Shown here one piece after another: positions 26,981 to 37,000 of a stretch of 64,000 nucleotides of DNA (within the stretch, counting starts at the first letter, position 1; each line of letters opens with the position of its first letter). The stretch is from Acinetobacter sp. MB5 (lineage in GTDB: Bacteria > Pseudomonadota > Gammaproteobacteria > Pseudomonadales > Moraxellaceae). The stretch lies in the NCBI RefSeq assembly GCF_003261585.1, contig NZ_POVU01000001.1:486274-550273 (forward strand). Direction: 5' to 3'. The notes beneath the pieces are model-generated. The model made no database searches. It worked only from the letters and a program-made list of their open reading frames with translations, and had not been told where the DNA came from. The position numbers and the translations under genes are program-made.

Positions 26981-29083
26981 TTAAGGCACTTCGGATAAAA
27001 AATAGATTGGTAAACTGACCTGCATCCGCATTGCCATATCACAGAGATACACCAGACGAACCAAGTGATCAATGGTCAACTTAGGTCTAGCAAGTGTCTG
27101 TGCTAATTGCTGTTGTAGAAATGACATGCCCGCTTGTTGTGCCAGTTGTTGCTGATCTTGCAAAATCTGGCGCTGCGAGTCGGTCAACCACAAGCGCCCC
27201 GAGCTGCTTAAACTGCACAGTACATCAAGCACAGGCTCGCATAAACGCTGAGCCAAAGTTTGCTGTAATTGATAGTGCTGTTGATGCTGTTTTTTCTTGG
27301 CGAGCAATTGCTCAATTCGCCCGACTATACTGTCTTTCAGTGTTTTTTTCTGATGCGGTACGGCATCAAAATCAAGCTGAAATAGTACCTGTCTAGGCTG
27401 AGCCACATCTAAAAACAAACTGATGGGTGTTAAACGCAACTGGTGTGACTGGACTGATAATGAAGCAAATACTGCAACAATTTTTTCAGGCTCAAGACAC
27501 AAGCGTTCCAATTTACGAATACGCTCCAGACTTTGCGTGTTCCAGTCCAAACGTAGCTGCAAAACATTCTCTGCGGCATCGTAGACTGACCACCACAAAC
27601 ACTGTTCAATTTCATCGACCTGAGGTGAGTCACAACAGGCAATTTTCAATAACACCTGTTGCTCCAGACCTTCCACAGATTGCATTTGGCTTTGCCAGTG
27701 TTGCTGTAACTGATGCCAGTCTTGAAATGCGACTTGCTCAAAAAGCGGCTGATAATGTTCCAAGCTTAACTGGGCAAGCTGATGTGCCTGACTTGAACCT
27801 GAACTGGACAAGCGCCCCAGCTCAGAAAACCGTGGCTGCAATAAACGTATATGTCGCTGCATCAGACTTTCGGCAGTATGTTGCCAAATACTGTGCTGCC
27901 CCCAAGCCCGATAACGGTCAAAACTAGGATCTTGCGCTTGAGCACGGGCGATGGTCACATCGATTGGACGTTGCTGCTGGATTTCCCAAAAATACAAACT
28001 TAAACCACGCGCACCACCTTGGGCATGCCACCATCTCGCCCCAAGCGGTAATAAATCTAACTCTGACTGTTCGCTATCGTGTTGATAGTTCTGTCGTAAC
28101 TGTCCACGTAACTGAATCAAATGCTCGGCATGACTGTGCTGCAACTGATGCAGATAACTCAACATTTGCACGATATAACACAGGCTTTCTCGTTCATTGG
28201 CATGTTCATCACGGCGTACTAACGCACTCACCTGACCACTGAGTTGACGCAACATGCCTGCTAAACGGGGCAAGCCTTCACTACGTGCAGAAACATTCAG
28301 TAAATGCAATTGCCGTGCCGTCATGCTGCTAATATGTGCCAAGCCCTGTTGTAATAACTGGGTGAGGTCTTGCTGTAGCTCTTGAATAAACTGGCGTTCA
28401 CTGTCACTGAGCAAGGCAGGATTTTCCTGATCGCTCAGCTCCAGTTGTTGCCAAATTTTTCCATATTGAAACTGTACCAAGCTCAATGCCGCTAAATGCA
28501 AAGCAGGCTGATCTTTTTCAGCATCGGATAGCATGCCAGCAAAACCTGCCCCAGCCAAATAGCTGACTTGCTCATCTAACTCAGGCAACTGTACTCGAAC
28601 CCGATAGGCTTCAATGCTGATCTTGATGCTGTGCTTTTGCCATTGTCGTGCCCACTGAATGGCTTTTTTCGTAGCAGCTTTCCCGATTTTCTTGGCAATC
28701 TGATCCAAATCAAGTGCCAGCATTTCCGCCAAAACATCAACCGTAGGCGATGCTTCCTCAATCACTGAATTTGCTGTTTCCTCGGTTGAGGAACTTTCAG
28801 CAGTGCTTGTACTCTGATGATTTTGCTGTAACCACAACACCGCTGCGACAATATGCTTACATGCACCTGTTGCAGGGCACGAACATTGCGCCTGATGTAA
28901 GCCTGTTGCACTCAAACAGACCTGCTGACCATCACTTTGAATCAACACCTGATCGGGCTGTTCTTCCTGCAAACTGACTTTATTGGCATCGACATCTTTT
29001 AATGCACGGCGAACCAATCCCGCATTGGCAAAGGTAGCCAGACTATCCTGATCATAAGATAAGTATTGAATTTTCCAGCTCAT
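26981..29083 (-). CDS. yehQ: SWIM zinc-finger protein (YehQ-like)
   Basis: Protein of 700 residues. The N-terminal SWIM finger is C67-S-C69...C75-K-H77 (CxC-x5-CxH), a zinc-binding module that contacts DNA or protein. The rest is a long Gln- and Leu-rich helical region without enzyme motifs. Its ATG at 29083 overlaps the stop of the VWA gene as ATGA, so synthesis is coupled. It is the last gene of the five-gene MoxR/VWA operon and corresponds in position and architecture to E. coli yehQ. Function unknown; in such systems the SWIM protein may bind the target or nucleic acid, which is inference. Confidence 0.82.
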   Translation of the reverse strand: MSWKIQYLSYDQDSLATFANAGLVRRALKDVDANKVSLQEEQPDQVLIQSDGQQVCLSATGLHQAQCSCPATGACKHIVAAVLWLQQNHQSTSTAESSSTEETANSVIEEASPTVDVLAEMLALDLDQIAKKIGKAATKKAIQWARQWQKHSIKISIEAYRVRVQLPELDEQVSYLAGAGFAGMLSDAEKDQPALHLAALSLVQFQYGKIWQQLELSDQENPALLSDSERQFIQELQQDLTQLLQQGLAHISSMTARQLHLLNVSARSEGLPRLAGMLRQLSGQVSALVRRDEHANERESLCYIVQMLSYLHQLQHSHAEHLIQLRGQLRQNYQHDSEQSELDLLPLGARWWHAQGGARGLSLYFWEIQQQRPIDVTIARAQAQDPSFDRYRAWGQHSIWQHTAESLMQRHIRLLQPRFSELGRLSSSGSSQAHQLAQLSLEHYQPLFEQVAFQDWHQLQQHWQSQMQSVEGLEQQVLLKIACCDSPQVDEIEQCLWWSVYDAAENVLQLRLDWNTQSLERIRKLERLCLEPEKIVAVFASLSVQSHQLRLTPISLFLDVAQPRQVLFQLDFDAVPHQKKTLKDSIVGRIEQLLAKKKQHQQHYQLQQTLAQRLCEPVLDVLCSLSSSGRLWLTDSQRQILQDQQQLAQQAGMSFLQQQLAQTLARPKLTIDHLVRLVYLCDMAMRMQVSLPIYFLSEVP

Positions 29084-30210
29084 TGCATCACCTCTGCCAT
29101 CCATTCAGCAAAATGTTCAGGCGTCAGTGCAGCCACCGACATACCCCGTTCACTGAGTTTTTGTGCCATTTGCATGTCATACACAGGCTGTGCCTGTTCA
29201 TCCAGTGCCGCCAATCCAAGCAGCTTTACCTGCTGACTACTCAGGCGACTAATTCCCCCCAGTAAATGCGCCACCGAACCGCCTTCTTCAAAGTCACTGA
29301 TCAGGGTAAAAATGGTGCGATTCGGCTGAGTCACCAAACGCTCACAATAATTCACGGCTTTGGCAATATCTGTTCCCCCACCAAGCTGTGCCGTCAGCAA
29401 AACTTCCACAGGATCACTGGCAAGATGTGAAACATCGACCACATTGGTATCAAATAAAACCAGATGTACTTTCACCGCAGGCAAACTGGCTAAAATACTG
29501 GCACAGACCGCGCTATACATCACCGAACTTAGCATCGAGGCACTTTGGTCAACACACAAAATAACCGTCCACGGCAAATGTCGTTGTACCCGCGCATTAA
29601 AAAATGGCTGCTGAATCACCAGTTTTTGTAAATCGACATTGTAATGTTTCAGGTTGGCTTGAATGGTACGCCGCCAGTCAAAGTTCTGACTATTCGCGAT
29701 TAATGAACGGCGAAAACGGTGCTTGCGTCCATGGATGCTATTGACAAAATTTGCCTTCAAACGGGCAACGATTTGCTCGACTACACGACGAATAATCTCG
29801 CGTACAGCATCACGGGTTTCACTATTCATCCGCCCGCGCATACTTAGTAAGGCTTTGGCAAGCTGCGGGGTTGGCTCAAGATGCTGCAACGTATTGGCAT
29901 CTTTGAGCAAACCATCGAGCTGATAACGCTCAATCGCTTGGGTCTGCACGCGTTCAAAGGTACTTTCTGGAAAGAGCTTGCGGGCGCTATTCAACCAATT
30001 CACCGCAGTCAATTGTGAATTATCCAGTGAACCATGACGGGACTGCCCTGCCACTTGTCCACGCCCGTCATATTCACGGTTATATAAATAATCTAATGTG
30101 CGTTCCAATCGCAGTTGTTCAGCATCGAGCTGAACCTGATTTAAAGCACGGTCGCTATAACGTCCAAGCACCAAGCGCCAACGAGCAGCCGTATCGTGTT
30201 CTTGCTTCAT
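29080..30210 (-). CDS. yehP: VWA-domain protein (YehP-like)
   Basis: Protein of 376 residues. The N-terminal 200 residues are helical and basic; the C-terminal von Willebrand A domain carries a complete MIDAS metal site: D221-x-S223-x-S225 (VDQSASM), T280 (GGGTDIAKAV) and D306 (LISDFEEGG). VWA proteins paired with MoxR ATPases act as metal-dependent adaptors. GGAGGAG lies just before ATG 30210, and the start overlaps the DUF5682 stop (ATGA). The gene matches E. coli yehP in architecture and operon position. Confidence 0.85.
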   Translation of the reverse strand: MKQEHDTAARWRLVLGRYSDRALNQVQLDAEQLRLERTLDYLYNREYDGRGQVAGQSRHGSLDNSQLTAVNWLNSARKLFPESTFERVQTQAIERYQLDGLLKDANTLQHLEPTPQLAKALLSMRGRMNSETRDAVREIIRRVVEQIVARLKANFVNSIHGRKHRFRRSLIANSQNFDWRRTIQANLKHYNVDLQKLVIQQPFFNARVQRHLPWTVILCVDQSASMLSSVMYSAVCASILASLPAVKVHLVLFDTNVVDVSHLASDPVEVLLTAQLGGGTDIAKAVNYCERLVTQPNRTIFTLISDFEEGGSVAHLLGGISRLSSQQVKLLGLAALDEQAQPVYDMQMAQKLSERGMSVAALTPEHFAEWMAEVMQ

Positions 30211-32729
30211 GCCTGCTCCTCCTGCGTGAACCATGTTTCTAATTGTTGCTGTTGAAGTAGTTGTAATAATTGTTGATTAAGCTGCACGCCTTGCAACATC
30301 TCGGTTTGCGAAATTTCGCTGCTCACGACACTTAAGCTCAAACTCGACACTTGATTGAGCTGTGCCATATGTTCAGCAAAATTCGCCGTTTCTTTGGGTT
30401 TTAAATAGGTAAAGGCAAAACGTAAATCGGGCAACAATGCGATAAACGTCTGTTCATCCCAAGAGGCCAGCAGTTGATTGAGCAAATCGCCTAATTCCCG
30501 ATAATGCAGCAACAACTCAGGCGCAGCCTGTAAAATGCCTGACAAATATTGCACCGCATGTTCAGGGGTTGCCCCGATGCCAAAACGCTGTAACAACGAT
30601 TGCTGTAAGTCCTGCTCGGCATATTTCCCATCCAAAAATGCCAATGCATCTCGACCACCTGCCAACAAATCAATTTTCTGCCATGCAACATCCAAACGCT
30701 GCAAACTTTGATAAAGCTGGCTCAATAATCGTTGAGGGCAATCTAGAATCCGTTCAATCTGCTGTGCCAATTCGCGTAATTGCAGCACCTGTTGCAGTAC
30801 AGTTTGCTGTTGCTCAGGCGCAGGTGCACTCTGTTGTTCCAGTAAAAATAAGGCACTCGGCAAAACCTGTTGCAGTAAGGCTTTGAGTTCAGGCTGTTGC
30901 TGAAAACCGAGGAAATCTTTACCTGTCCACAAGTTCAGTAGCTTTTGTCCGCACTGAATCACCGAAGACAGCTCAGGATCATTGGGTAAATATTGCTGCA
31001 CTTCGGTAAACAAGGCAGGAATCTGTTGATGCAGCCCCATCACCGCAGCACGCAGCAACAACTGCACCGCCTGATGTGATGAACGTCCTTGACCTGCTTC
31101 ATAAAAACGCTGTTTCAGTTGAAGCAATTGCTGAATGGCTAAAGTACATAAATCCCCTGCTTCCGCAGACAATTCAATCAGTCGCGCTTCAACTTGCGGT
31201 GTCCACGCATATTCCCATTCTTCAAACAATAAATGTAACTGCCCACCTGTCAGAAAATCAGGGCCTGTCTGATGTCGGGCAAAACCCACTTGCAAGAAAC
31301 TCAGTAAGTGTAAAAAACGGCTGCGTAAACGATGTTTAGGATTACGCAAAACATCCAGTTTGGCGCGTTTGCTGATGGTATCATCCAGTTTAAAACGATG
31401 TGCTTTGGCAAGTTCCACCACTTGCGCCAGTAGCGGTGGCGTTTGGGTCGAGCTAACCACTTGTCCAAGCTGTGCTCCACTCAAAAGCTGCATCAACGTC
31501 TGTTGAAACGCCTGCTGCCCATCATCTAGACTGCCTTTAACAAAACTACTTTGGCAGGCATCGATCAGGTCATAACGGCTGATCAGCGCATGTTCACGCA
31601 AGGCAGCCAAACCCACTGCCTGCTCACTGGCGGTCTTTACGGTAATAAAACTGCTGTCTAGAACTTGCTGCTGACGCAATTGTTGTGACAAATCGGAAAT
31701 GACATCAATACATAAACGCTGACGTTGCTCGGCATCACTCTGTTCAGATGGCGTATTCAACTGCTGCCAACAGCGTTGATAAAATGCGGGGGATGGCATG
31801 CCTGAGGCATAACCATTCAAAGCGTCCAAACGGTCAAAGCTATAACGGATCAGCCATGCCTGATCCTCCTGATCGGCAGATTTAAACTTTTTCAGGGGCT
31901 TCGGTGAGTCTTGCAATAACTGCCCTGCCAGCTCCTCAATCAGCGCCAAGGTGTGAAAGCCACCTGTAATAATACAGATGTCGCCCCGTGCCTGTGCTTG
32001 GCAGTCTAAAATCGATTGTAACATGCAGCGTTCACGGATCAAGGAAGCTTCTGCCGCAAGCACACTCGGCTCATAATCCAGTCGTGACATGCTGCACCAA
32101 AGCTGAACTTCAGCAAAAAATTGCTGCCAGTGACTCAGTTCAGCCTTGGATTTCAGTTCAAATAAATGATCCCACAATTCATCATGGTTACGGCAATTCA
32201 GGCGACTAGCCAGTGCTTGAATATACTGGCTATGTGCCAAATAGCGCTCCTGCTGCAAACTTTGCGCCTGCCATGTTTGTGTGTGACTGACTTGCTGTTC
32301 ATGTGCGACCTGACTTGACCATGCCAAATCAATAAACTCCACCTGTGCATTGATCTGTTTAGTGGTTCGCAATGCCACCCATTCAGGCGAATAGTCACAA
32401 AATGGAAAATAAGCCCTGCGATAGGGTTTTTGTGGCGTCTCTGTACCTGATTCTGGCACTAGATTCGACGTACTCAGTTCAGTCTGACATAAAATTGCCA
32501 GTGGTGGCTGACTGTCAGGATGCTGCAAATCGTTCAGTAAAGGATTGAATGATTTAGGGGCTTCAATCAGCACATGGGCAGGTTGTAATTGTTGTAATGC
32601 CTGTAAAGTTGCATAGGCACAGGCAGGGCTATGATGGCGAACTGCAAGAAAATGAATACCACGTTCAGCAAGCTGATTTTGCCAGTGTTGGGCTTGCTGT
32701 AAACGGGTGGGCAAAGTGGTGTCAGTCAT
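30207..32729 (-). CDS. yehM: DUF5682 family protein (YehM-like)
   Basis: Protein of 840 residues of unknown biochemical activity. The N-terminal region (HFLAVRHHSPACAYATLQAL, VLIEAPKSFNPLL, ICIITGGFHTLALIEEL) resembles the DUF5682 family, which has a fold reminiscent of TraB/EreA-type alpha-beta domains; the rest is helical and very Gln/Leu-rich. It is encoded between the MoxR ATPase and the VWA protein, as yehM is in E. coli. ATG 32729 is chosen; a TTG 30 nt upstream is possible. A 132-nt gap separates it from the ATPase gene, the only long gap in the operon. Confidence 0.8.
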   Translation of the reverse strand: MTDTTLPTRLQQAQHWQNQLAERGIHFLAVRHHSPACAYATLQALQQLQPAHVLIEAPKSFNPLLNDLQHPDSQPPLAILCQTELSTSNLVPESGTETPQKPYRRAYFPFCDYSPEWVALRTTKQINAQVEFIDLAWSSQVAHEQQVSHTQTWQAQSLQQERYLAHSQYIQALASRLNCRNHDELWDHLFELKSKAELSHWQQFFAEVQLWCSMSRLDYEPSVLAAEASLIRERCMLQSILDCQAQARGDICIITGGFHTLALIEELAGQLLQDSPKPLKKFKSADQEDQAWLIRYSFDRLDALNGYASGMPSPAFYQRCWQQLNTPSEQSDAEQRQRLCIDVISDLSQQLRQQQVLDSSFITVKTASEQAVGLAALREHALISRYDLIDACQSSFVKGSLDDGQQAFQQTLMQLLSGAQLGQVVSSTQTPPLLAQVVELAKAHRFKLDDTISKRAKLDVLRNPKHRLRSRFLHLLSFLQVGFARHQTGPDFLTGGQLHLLFEEWEYAWTPQVEARLIELSAEAGDLCTLAIQQLLQLKQRFYEAGQGRSSHQAVQLLLRAAVMGLHQQIPALFTEVQQYLPNDPELSSVIQCGQKLLNLWTGKDFLGFQQQPELKALLQQVLPSALFLLEQQSAPAPEQQQTVLQQVLQLRELAQQIERILDCPQRLLSQLYQSLQRLDVAWQKIDLLAGGRDALAFLDGKYAEQDLQQSLLQRFGIGATPEHAVQYLSGILQAAPELLLHYRELGDLLNQLLASWDEQTFIALLPDLRFAFTYLKPKETANFAEHMAQLNQVSSLSLSVVSSEISQTEMLQGVQLNQQLLQLLQQQQLETWFTQEEQA

Positions 32730-32861
32730 GTGTGATCTATATCCAAGGCAGGGTCGCAAGGTCTGTCAACTAAAACCATTACAGACCCGATGCAAACTGG
32801 GTCGTGCGATTGCCTGCATCAACAGGTATCACGCGAACTTGATGAAGAAAGCGCACAAGGC

Positions 32862-33956
32862 TTATTGCCAGAAGGTTTTGCCTGCATCAAAAAAGGCTTT
32901 CCATGTTGCATCTTGCTTGGCACGTTCACGCGCCACATTGTCCATATAAAAACGCATGCGCTTGGCATCATCAGGGTTATCTTTGAGCACCACGCCAATC
33001 AACTGTTTGGCAATCGCCGCAGCATTTAGACTCTGATCTCCCAAGTAATAGCCTTCCAATGCCGCAGCATAGGCAATATTCACCGCTTCGGCAGTTGACA
33101 TCACCGCATCTGGAGTTTTAAGGGTTGTACCATCTTTGGTGGTTCCTTGACGCAATTCCTGAAAAATTGTCACAAGCAGATCAATGACCGATTCAGAAAT
33201 ATTGACCTGTGCTGACAAATCCCCCAATTCACGTTGTAACTGAGTAAAGACCAGTTCACGTTCAAACACAGCATCAGCAATCGGTTTCACGGTTTCAAAG
33301 TTAAAACGGCGTTTGAGTGCCGAAGACATTTCATGCACACCACGATCGCGTAAGTTGGCTGTGGCAATGATATTAAACCCTGCCTTGGCATAAATTCGCC
33401 CTTGCTGCCCAAGCTCAGGAATCATCATGGTTTTTTCAGACATTAAAGACACCAGTACATCCTGAATTTCAGGCGGGCAGCGGGTAATTTCTTCAAAACG
33501 GATAATCTTCCCTTGCTGCATGGCTTGATACACAGGCGATGGCACCAGCGACTTTTCATTCGGCCCTTCAGCGAGAAGCAAGGCATAGTTCCATGAATAT
33601 TTCAGGTGATCTTCCGTTGTGCCAGCCGTGCCCTGAATTGTTAAACCAGAATCATCACTAATCGCGGCTGCCAGTAATTCTGAGAGCATGGATTTAGCGG
33701 TTCCTGGTTCACCCACTAACATCAAGCCCTGTTTACCCAGTAAAGTCACAATGGCTCGATCGACCAGTGCATCATCCCCAAAAAACTTACGGCTGATCTT
33801 GAGTTGTTCATTACCTAAAATAAACTGACGGACGGCTTTAGGTGAACGTACCCAGCCCAATGGCTTGACAGCACCGCCATCATTTTGGGTCAAAATGTCC
33901 AGTTCTTCCTGAAAACGCTGCTCGGCACTCTGTTTAATAATCTGTTGTTGTGTCAT
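32862..33956 (-). CDS. yehL: MoxR-type AAA+ ATPase (YehL-like)
   Basis: Protein of 364 residues. Walker A is GEPGTAKS (82-89), Walker B is IIRFEE (151-156), with Glu155 at the place usually taken by Asp, sensor 1 is ATAN (198-201) and the arginine finger region is KRRF (215-218). EITRCPPEIQDVL and SSALKRRFNFE are typical of MoxR-related ATPases. Such ATPases form rings and remodel protein complexes with VWA partners. It lies between the DUF4132 and DUF5682 genes; 73 nt separate it from the DUF4132 stop. Family confidence is high, cellular role unknown. Confidence 0.86.
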   Translation of the reverse strand: MTQQQIIKQSAEQRFQEELDILTQNDGGAVKPLGWVRSPKAVRQFILGNEQLKISRKFFGDDALVDRAIVTLLGKQGLMLVGEPGTAKSMLSELLAAAISDDSGLTIQGTAGTTEDHLKYSWNYALLLAEGPNEKSLVPSPVYQAMQQGKIIRFEEITRCPPEIQDVLVSLMSEKTMMIPELGQQGRIYAKAGFNIIATANLRDRGVHEMSSALKRRFNFETVKPIADAVFERELVFTQLQRELGDLSAQVNISESVIDLLVTIFQELRQGTTKDGTTLKTPDAVMSTAEAVNIAYAAALEGYYLGDQSLNAAAIAKQLIGVVLKDNPDDAKRMRFYMDNVARERAKQDATWKAFFDAGKTFWQ

Positions 33957-34029
33957 GTACTTAACCAATTCTATTGTGATCTATTGCTTTGCGTGCCGAC
34001 CCCAATAAATCAAGTCAGCATCATTTTGA

Positions 34030-37000
34030 TTACCAAGGGGTTTTCTTTTGCCATTCAGGGTCAAAACCTCTGCATGCAGCCGCCACAGCCAAATAGTCGG
34101 CATAGCACTCTGCAAATAAAATCGGCGGTACATCTTTGAGTTGCATATCACTACTGTTCCAAGAACGCCCTTTGACTTTGCTAAAACTCAAACGGTACAG
34201 CACCGCAGGCATATTTTCTTCAGGGAAATAACTGCCACTAAAATAAATAAATGCCGAAATCCCCAGACTATTAAAGGTTTTGTAGTAATACTCAAATACG
34301 CCGCCATCTTCTGCTTGCCCACGCTGATAGCCCAGTTTGGTGACTGTGCCGCGCAAGGTAAAGGTATCGGTCATCCAGCCCAAATGGTCATCGACCTGAT
34401 CTTTATTCTCCAGTTCCAGTTCAGGCAATACATGATCAAGCTGTTTAAATAAGCCTTTGACTTTATAGTCTTTATAATGCTGCTGCCATGCTGCAATCTC
34501 ATCAGCATCCATCAGTGCAGCATGCGCCAAACGAATCTCACTGTCTTGGCTGAGTTCCACTTCATCATCGTCAGCATTAATCAAACTGCCATCTTCGGTT
34601 GGACGGAAGGTATTTAACACTTCACCTTGTGCCATTTCCTGCCAGACCAAACGTTGAATCAACAAACGCATCACAGGATGTTCAGCCAAATACTGCTGCC
34701 AGTCATTGACGGTCCAATGACGGTTGGCGCACATCGCTTCATATAAACGAGCAGTTTGCAAATCAATGATTTGTTTCAGTTCTTTTTTGCTGCTACTGAA
34801 CTGCTTTTTGGTTTCTTTAACCAGATCGGCATCGTCAGTTTGGCGTGGTGCAGGCAATGCCTTAATCACTTTACCTTCTTCATTTTTCAGAATCATTTTG
34901 AGCTGATCATCTAGCACCGCCGTAAACTCGCGCTCACCAAAGCTCAAACTTAAAACACCTTGCTCATCAAACCCTGCGGTAGGAATGGTTCGATCTGCCA
35001 GTTCATCATTGCTCCAGCCATTGCGTTCTGCAATCACCTCAATATACTGACGTGCTTTTTCCTGTACCGAAGCGGTTCGATAACGACGCGCAATCGACAG
35101 TAAAAATTGAATAATTAAAGGATCATTGCTGTTAGAAATTGCGGCGAGCATGGCTTCAATTTGCGCACGACGTTGGTAATGATCTTTCATATATTGCTGC
35201 AACAGGCGCACAGCTTTATGCCCCTGAATCCCGCTACTCAGTGCCAAAATTCCTTTATCAGAAATGGCTGAACCCAAATAACGTGACAGCACTTCGCGCT
35301 TGATTTCCTCAATGACTTGCTCAAGCGTGATATGTTCATAACGCCCATAATACTCAGGGTATTTCTGACCATAACGCTTAAACGAATCCTGATAATTCTT
35401 CAACCGTGCAGGTGCTTGTTGCTGCGCCTCTGCTAAAGCCTCTTCTTGGGTTGGTGAACGCACATCCTGATGGGCAAAACCTGCAAACAGGAACTCACCC
35501 AATTGCTGCTGACTATCGAGTGACAATAAACTCAAATAACGCTGAAATAACGCATTCCCAACAGGATCTTTGAGTTTATGTGCCAACACCACCCACCAGC
35601 GTAAAATGGTTTCGCTGACTGCTGTTCCATCTTGCCAAGTCAATGCAGGAAAAGACTGATCTAGCAACCATTTCAGACTGGTTGGCAATTTGGCTTTTAA
35701 GCCTTTTTCTGCATCTTTGAGTAAGTGTTCAGGCGACAAATGCGCAGAAATATCTTCACCCAACTTTTCCAGTGCAGTCAGTAATGCTGCAATCACCACT
35801 TCACGTTTTTCTTTTTTCAAAGCGGCTTGTAATGCAGCAATCGCAGCCACATCGTTGAGACGGACGAGCCATTCAGCGGCAACGATACGGATTTCCTGCT
35901 TACTCGATGCCAAACCTTCTTCTGCACGTAAGCGAATGTCAGGTAATCGTTGTAATAATTGCTGTGCCTGTAAGCGGTAACTTTTGCTTTCGCCCAAAGC
36001 CAGTTCGAGTAAACGCGGGATGAATTGGGTAGGTAACTGCGGGAAATAGCTCAAAATTTGCAAGGCAGCAGCCACATCATAACTTTCATAATAGCCATGT
36101 AGCTGCGAAGGTAATAAGCCCAGAGCTTCAGCCAAAAAATCAGGTTGCTCCGCAAAAAATGGCCAAACATGCTCAGGGCTTAACCGCTCTAAAGCATCAT
36201 CATAGTTTGACTGCAATAAGAAATAAGCAACTGACTCATTAGCTTTATAAATACCCGCCAGCTGAATTGCATCACGCAATTGACGCAAATCAAGCTTGGC
36301 ATAATCCTCAGCTTTTAAATAATCATTAAGAACATAAGTATTTAAATTCAAACGTTGATTACGTATATAACGATGTCCAATCACCATCAGAAAATGAATC
36401 AGGTTATATTCAGATAACTGATTTAAACGCTGTTTATAAAAAATGACTTCCTGATCAAGAGGTGTTTTTTTAGCGGATAAATCACCATTTAACACCTCAA
36501 AGTAACTGAGAATCTTCTGCTCACCAATTTCTTGTAAACGCTGATAGTGCCCTTGACGCCATTTGCTTTTCCAGTCTTGCTGTTTGTTTTGTTCAATCTC
36601 AGCTTCAGCATCTTGTTTGGATTTTGCCAGTACATCACGATAATTTTGCAGCAAAATATCTTTGGCTTGCTCAGGTAAACGGACAAACTGAATCAGTTCA
36701 TAACTTGGAATATCGTATTGATCTTGCTGCTCGGCACGACCAAGTGAAGACAAACGCGCCAAAGCCTGTTCAATCACCTGTACCACCGTTTTACTTTTTT
36801 CCTGAGATAAAGCCTGCTCTAAAATGGCCTGACTGACTGTACCCAAACGCGCCAACAAATCGGCAGCATAGCCTCGTTCTTTGGGCGCAGCATTGGCTAA
36901 ACGCTCAGCCAAATACTGCTGTACATCTTTTTTCTCCAAACTGCTAAGCATCGATTGTGCAGCACTGCGAACTTTTTTACTGCTAGACACCGCACAACTG

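Noticed and set aside
27427..27927. A 166-codon plus-strand frame opposite the SWIM protein gene.
   Set aside because: It lies wholly inside a supported gene on the other strand, which is Gln/Leu-rich and leaves open frames by composition.
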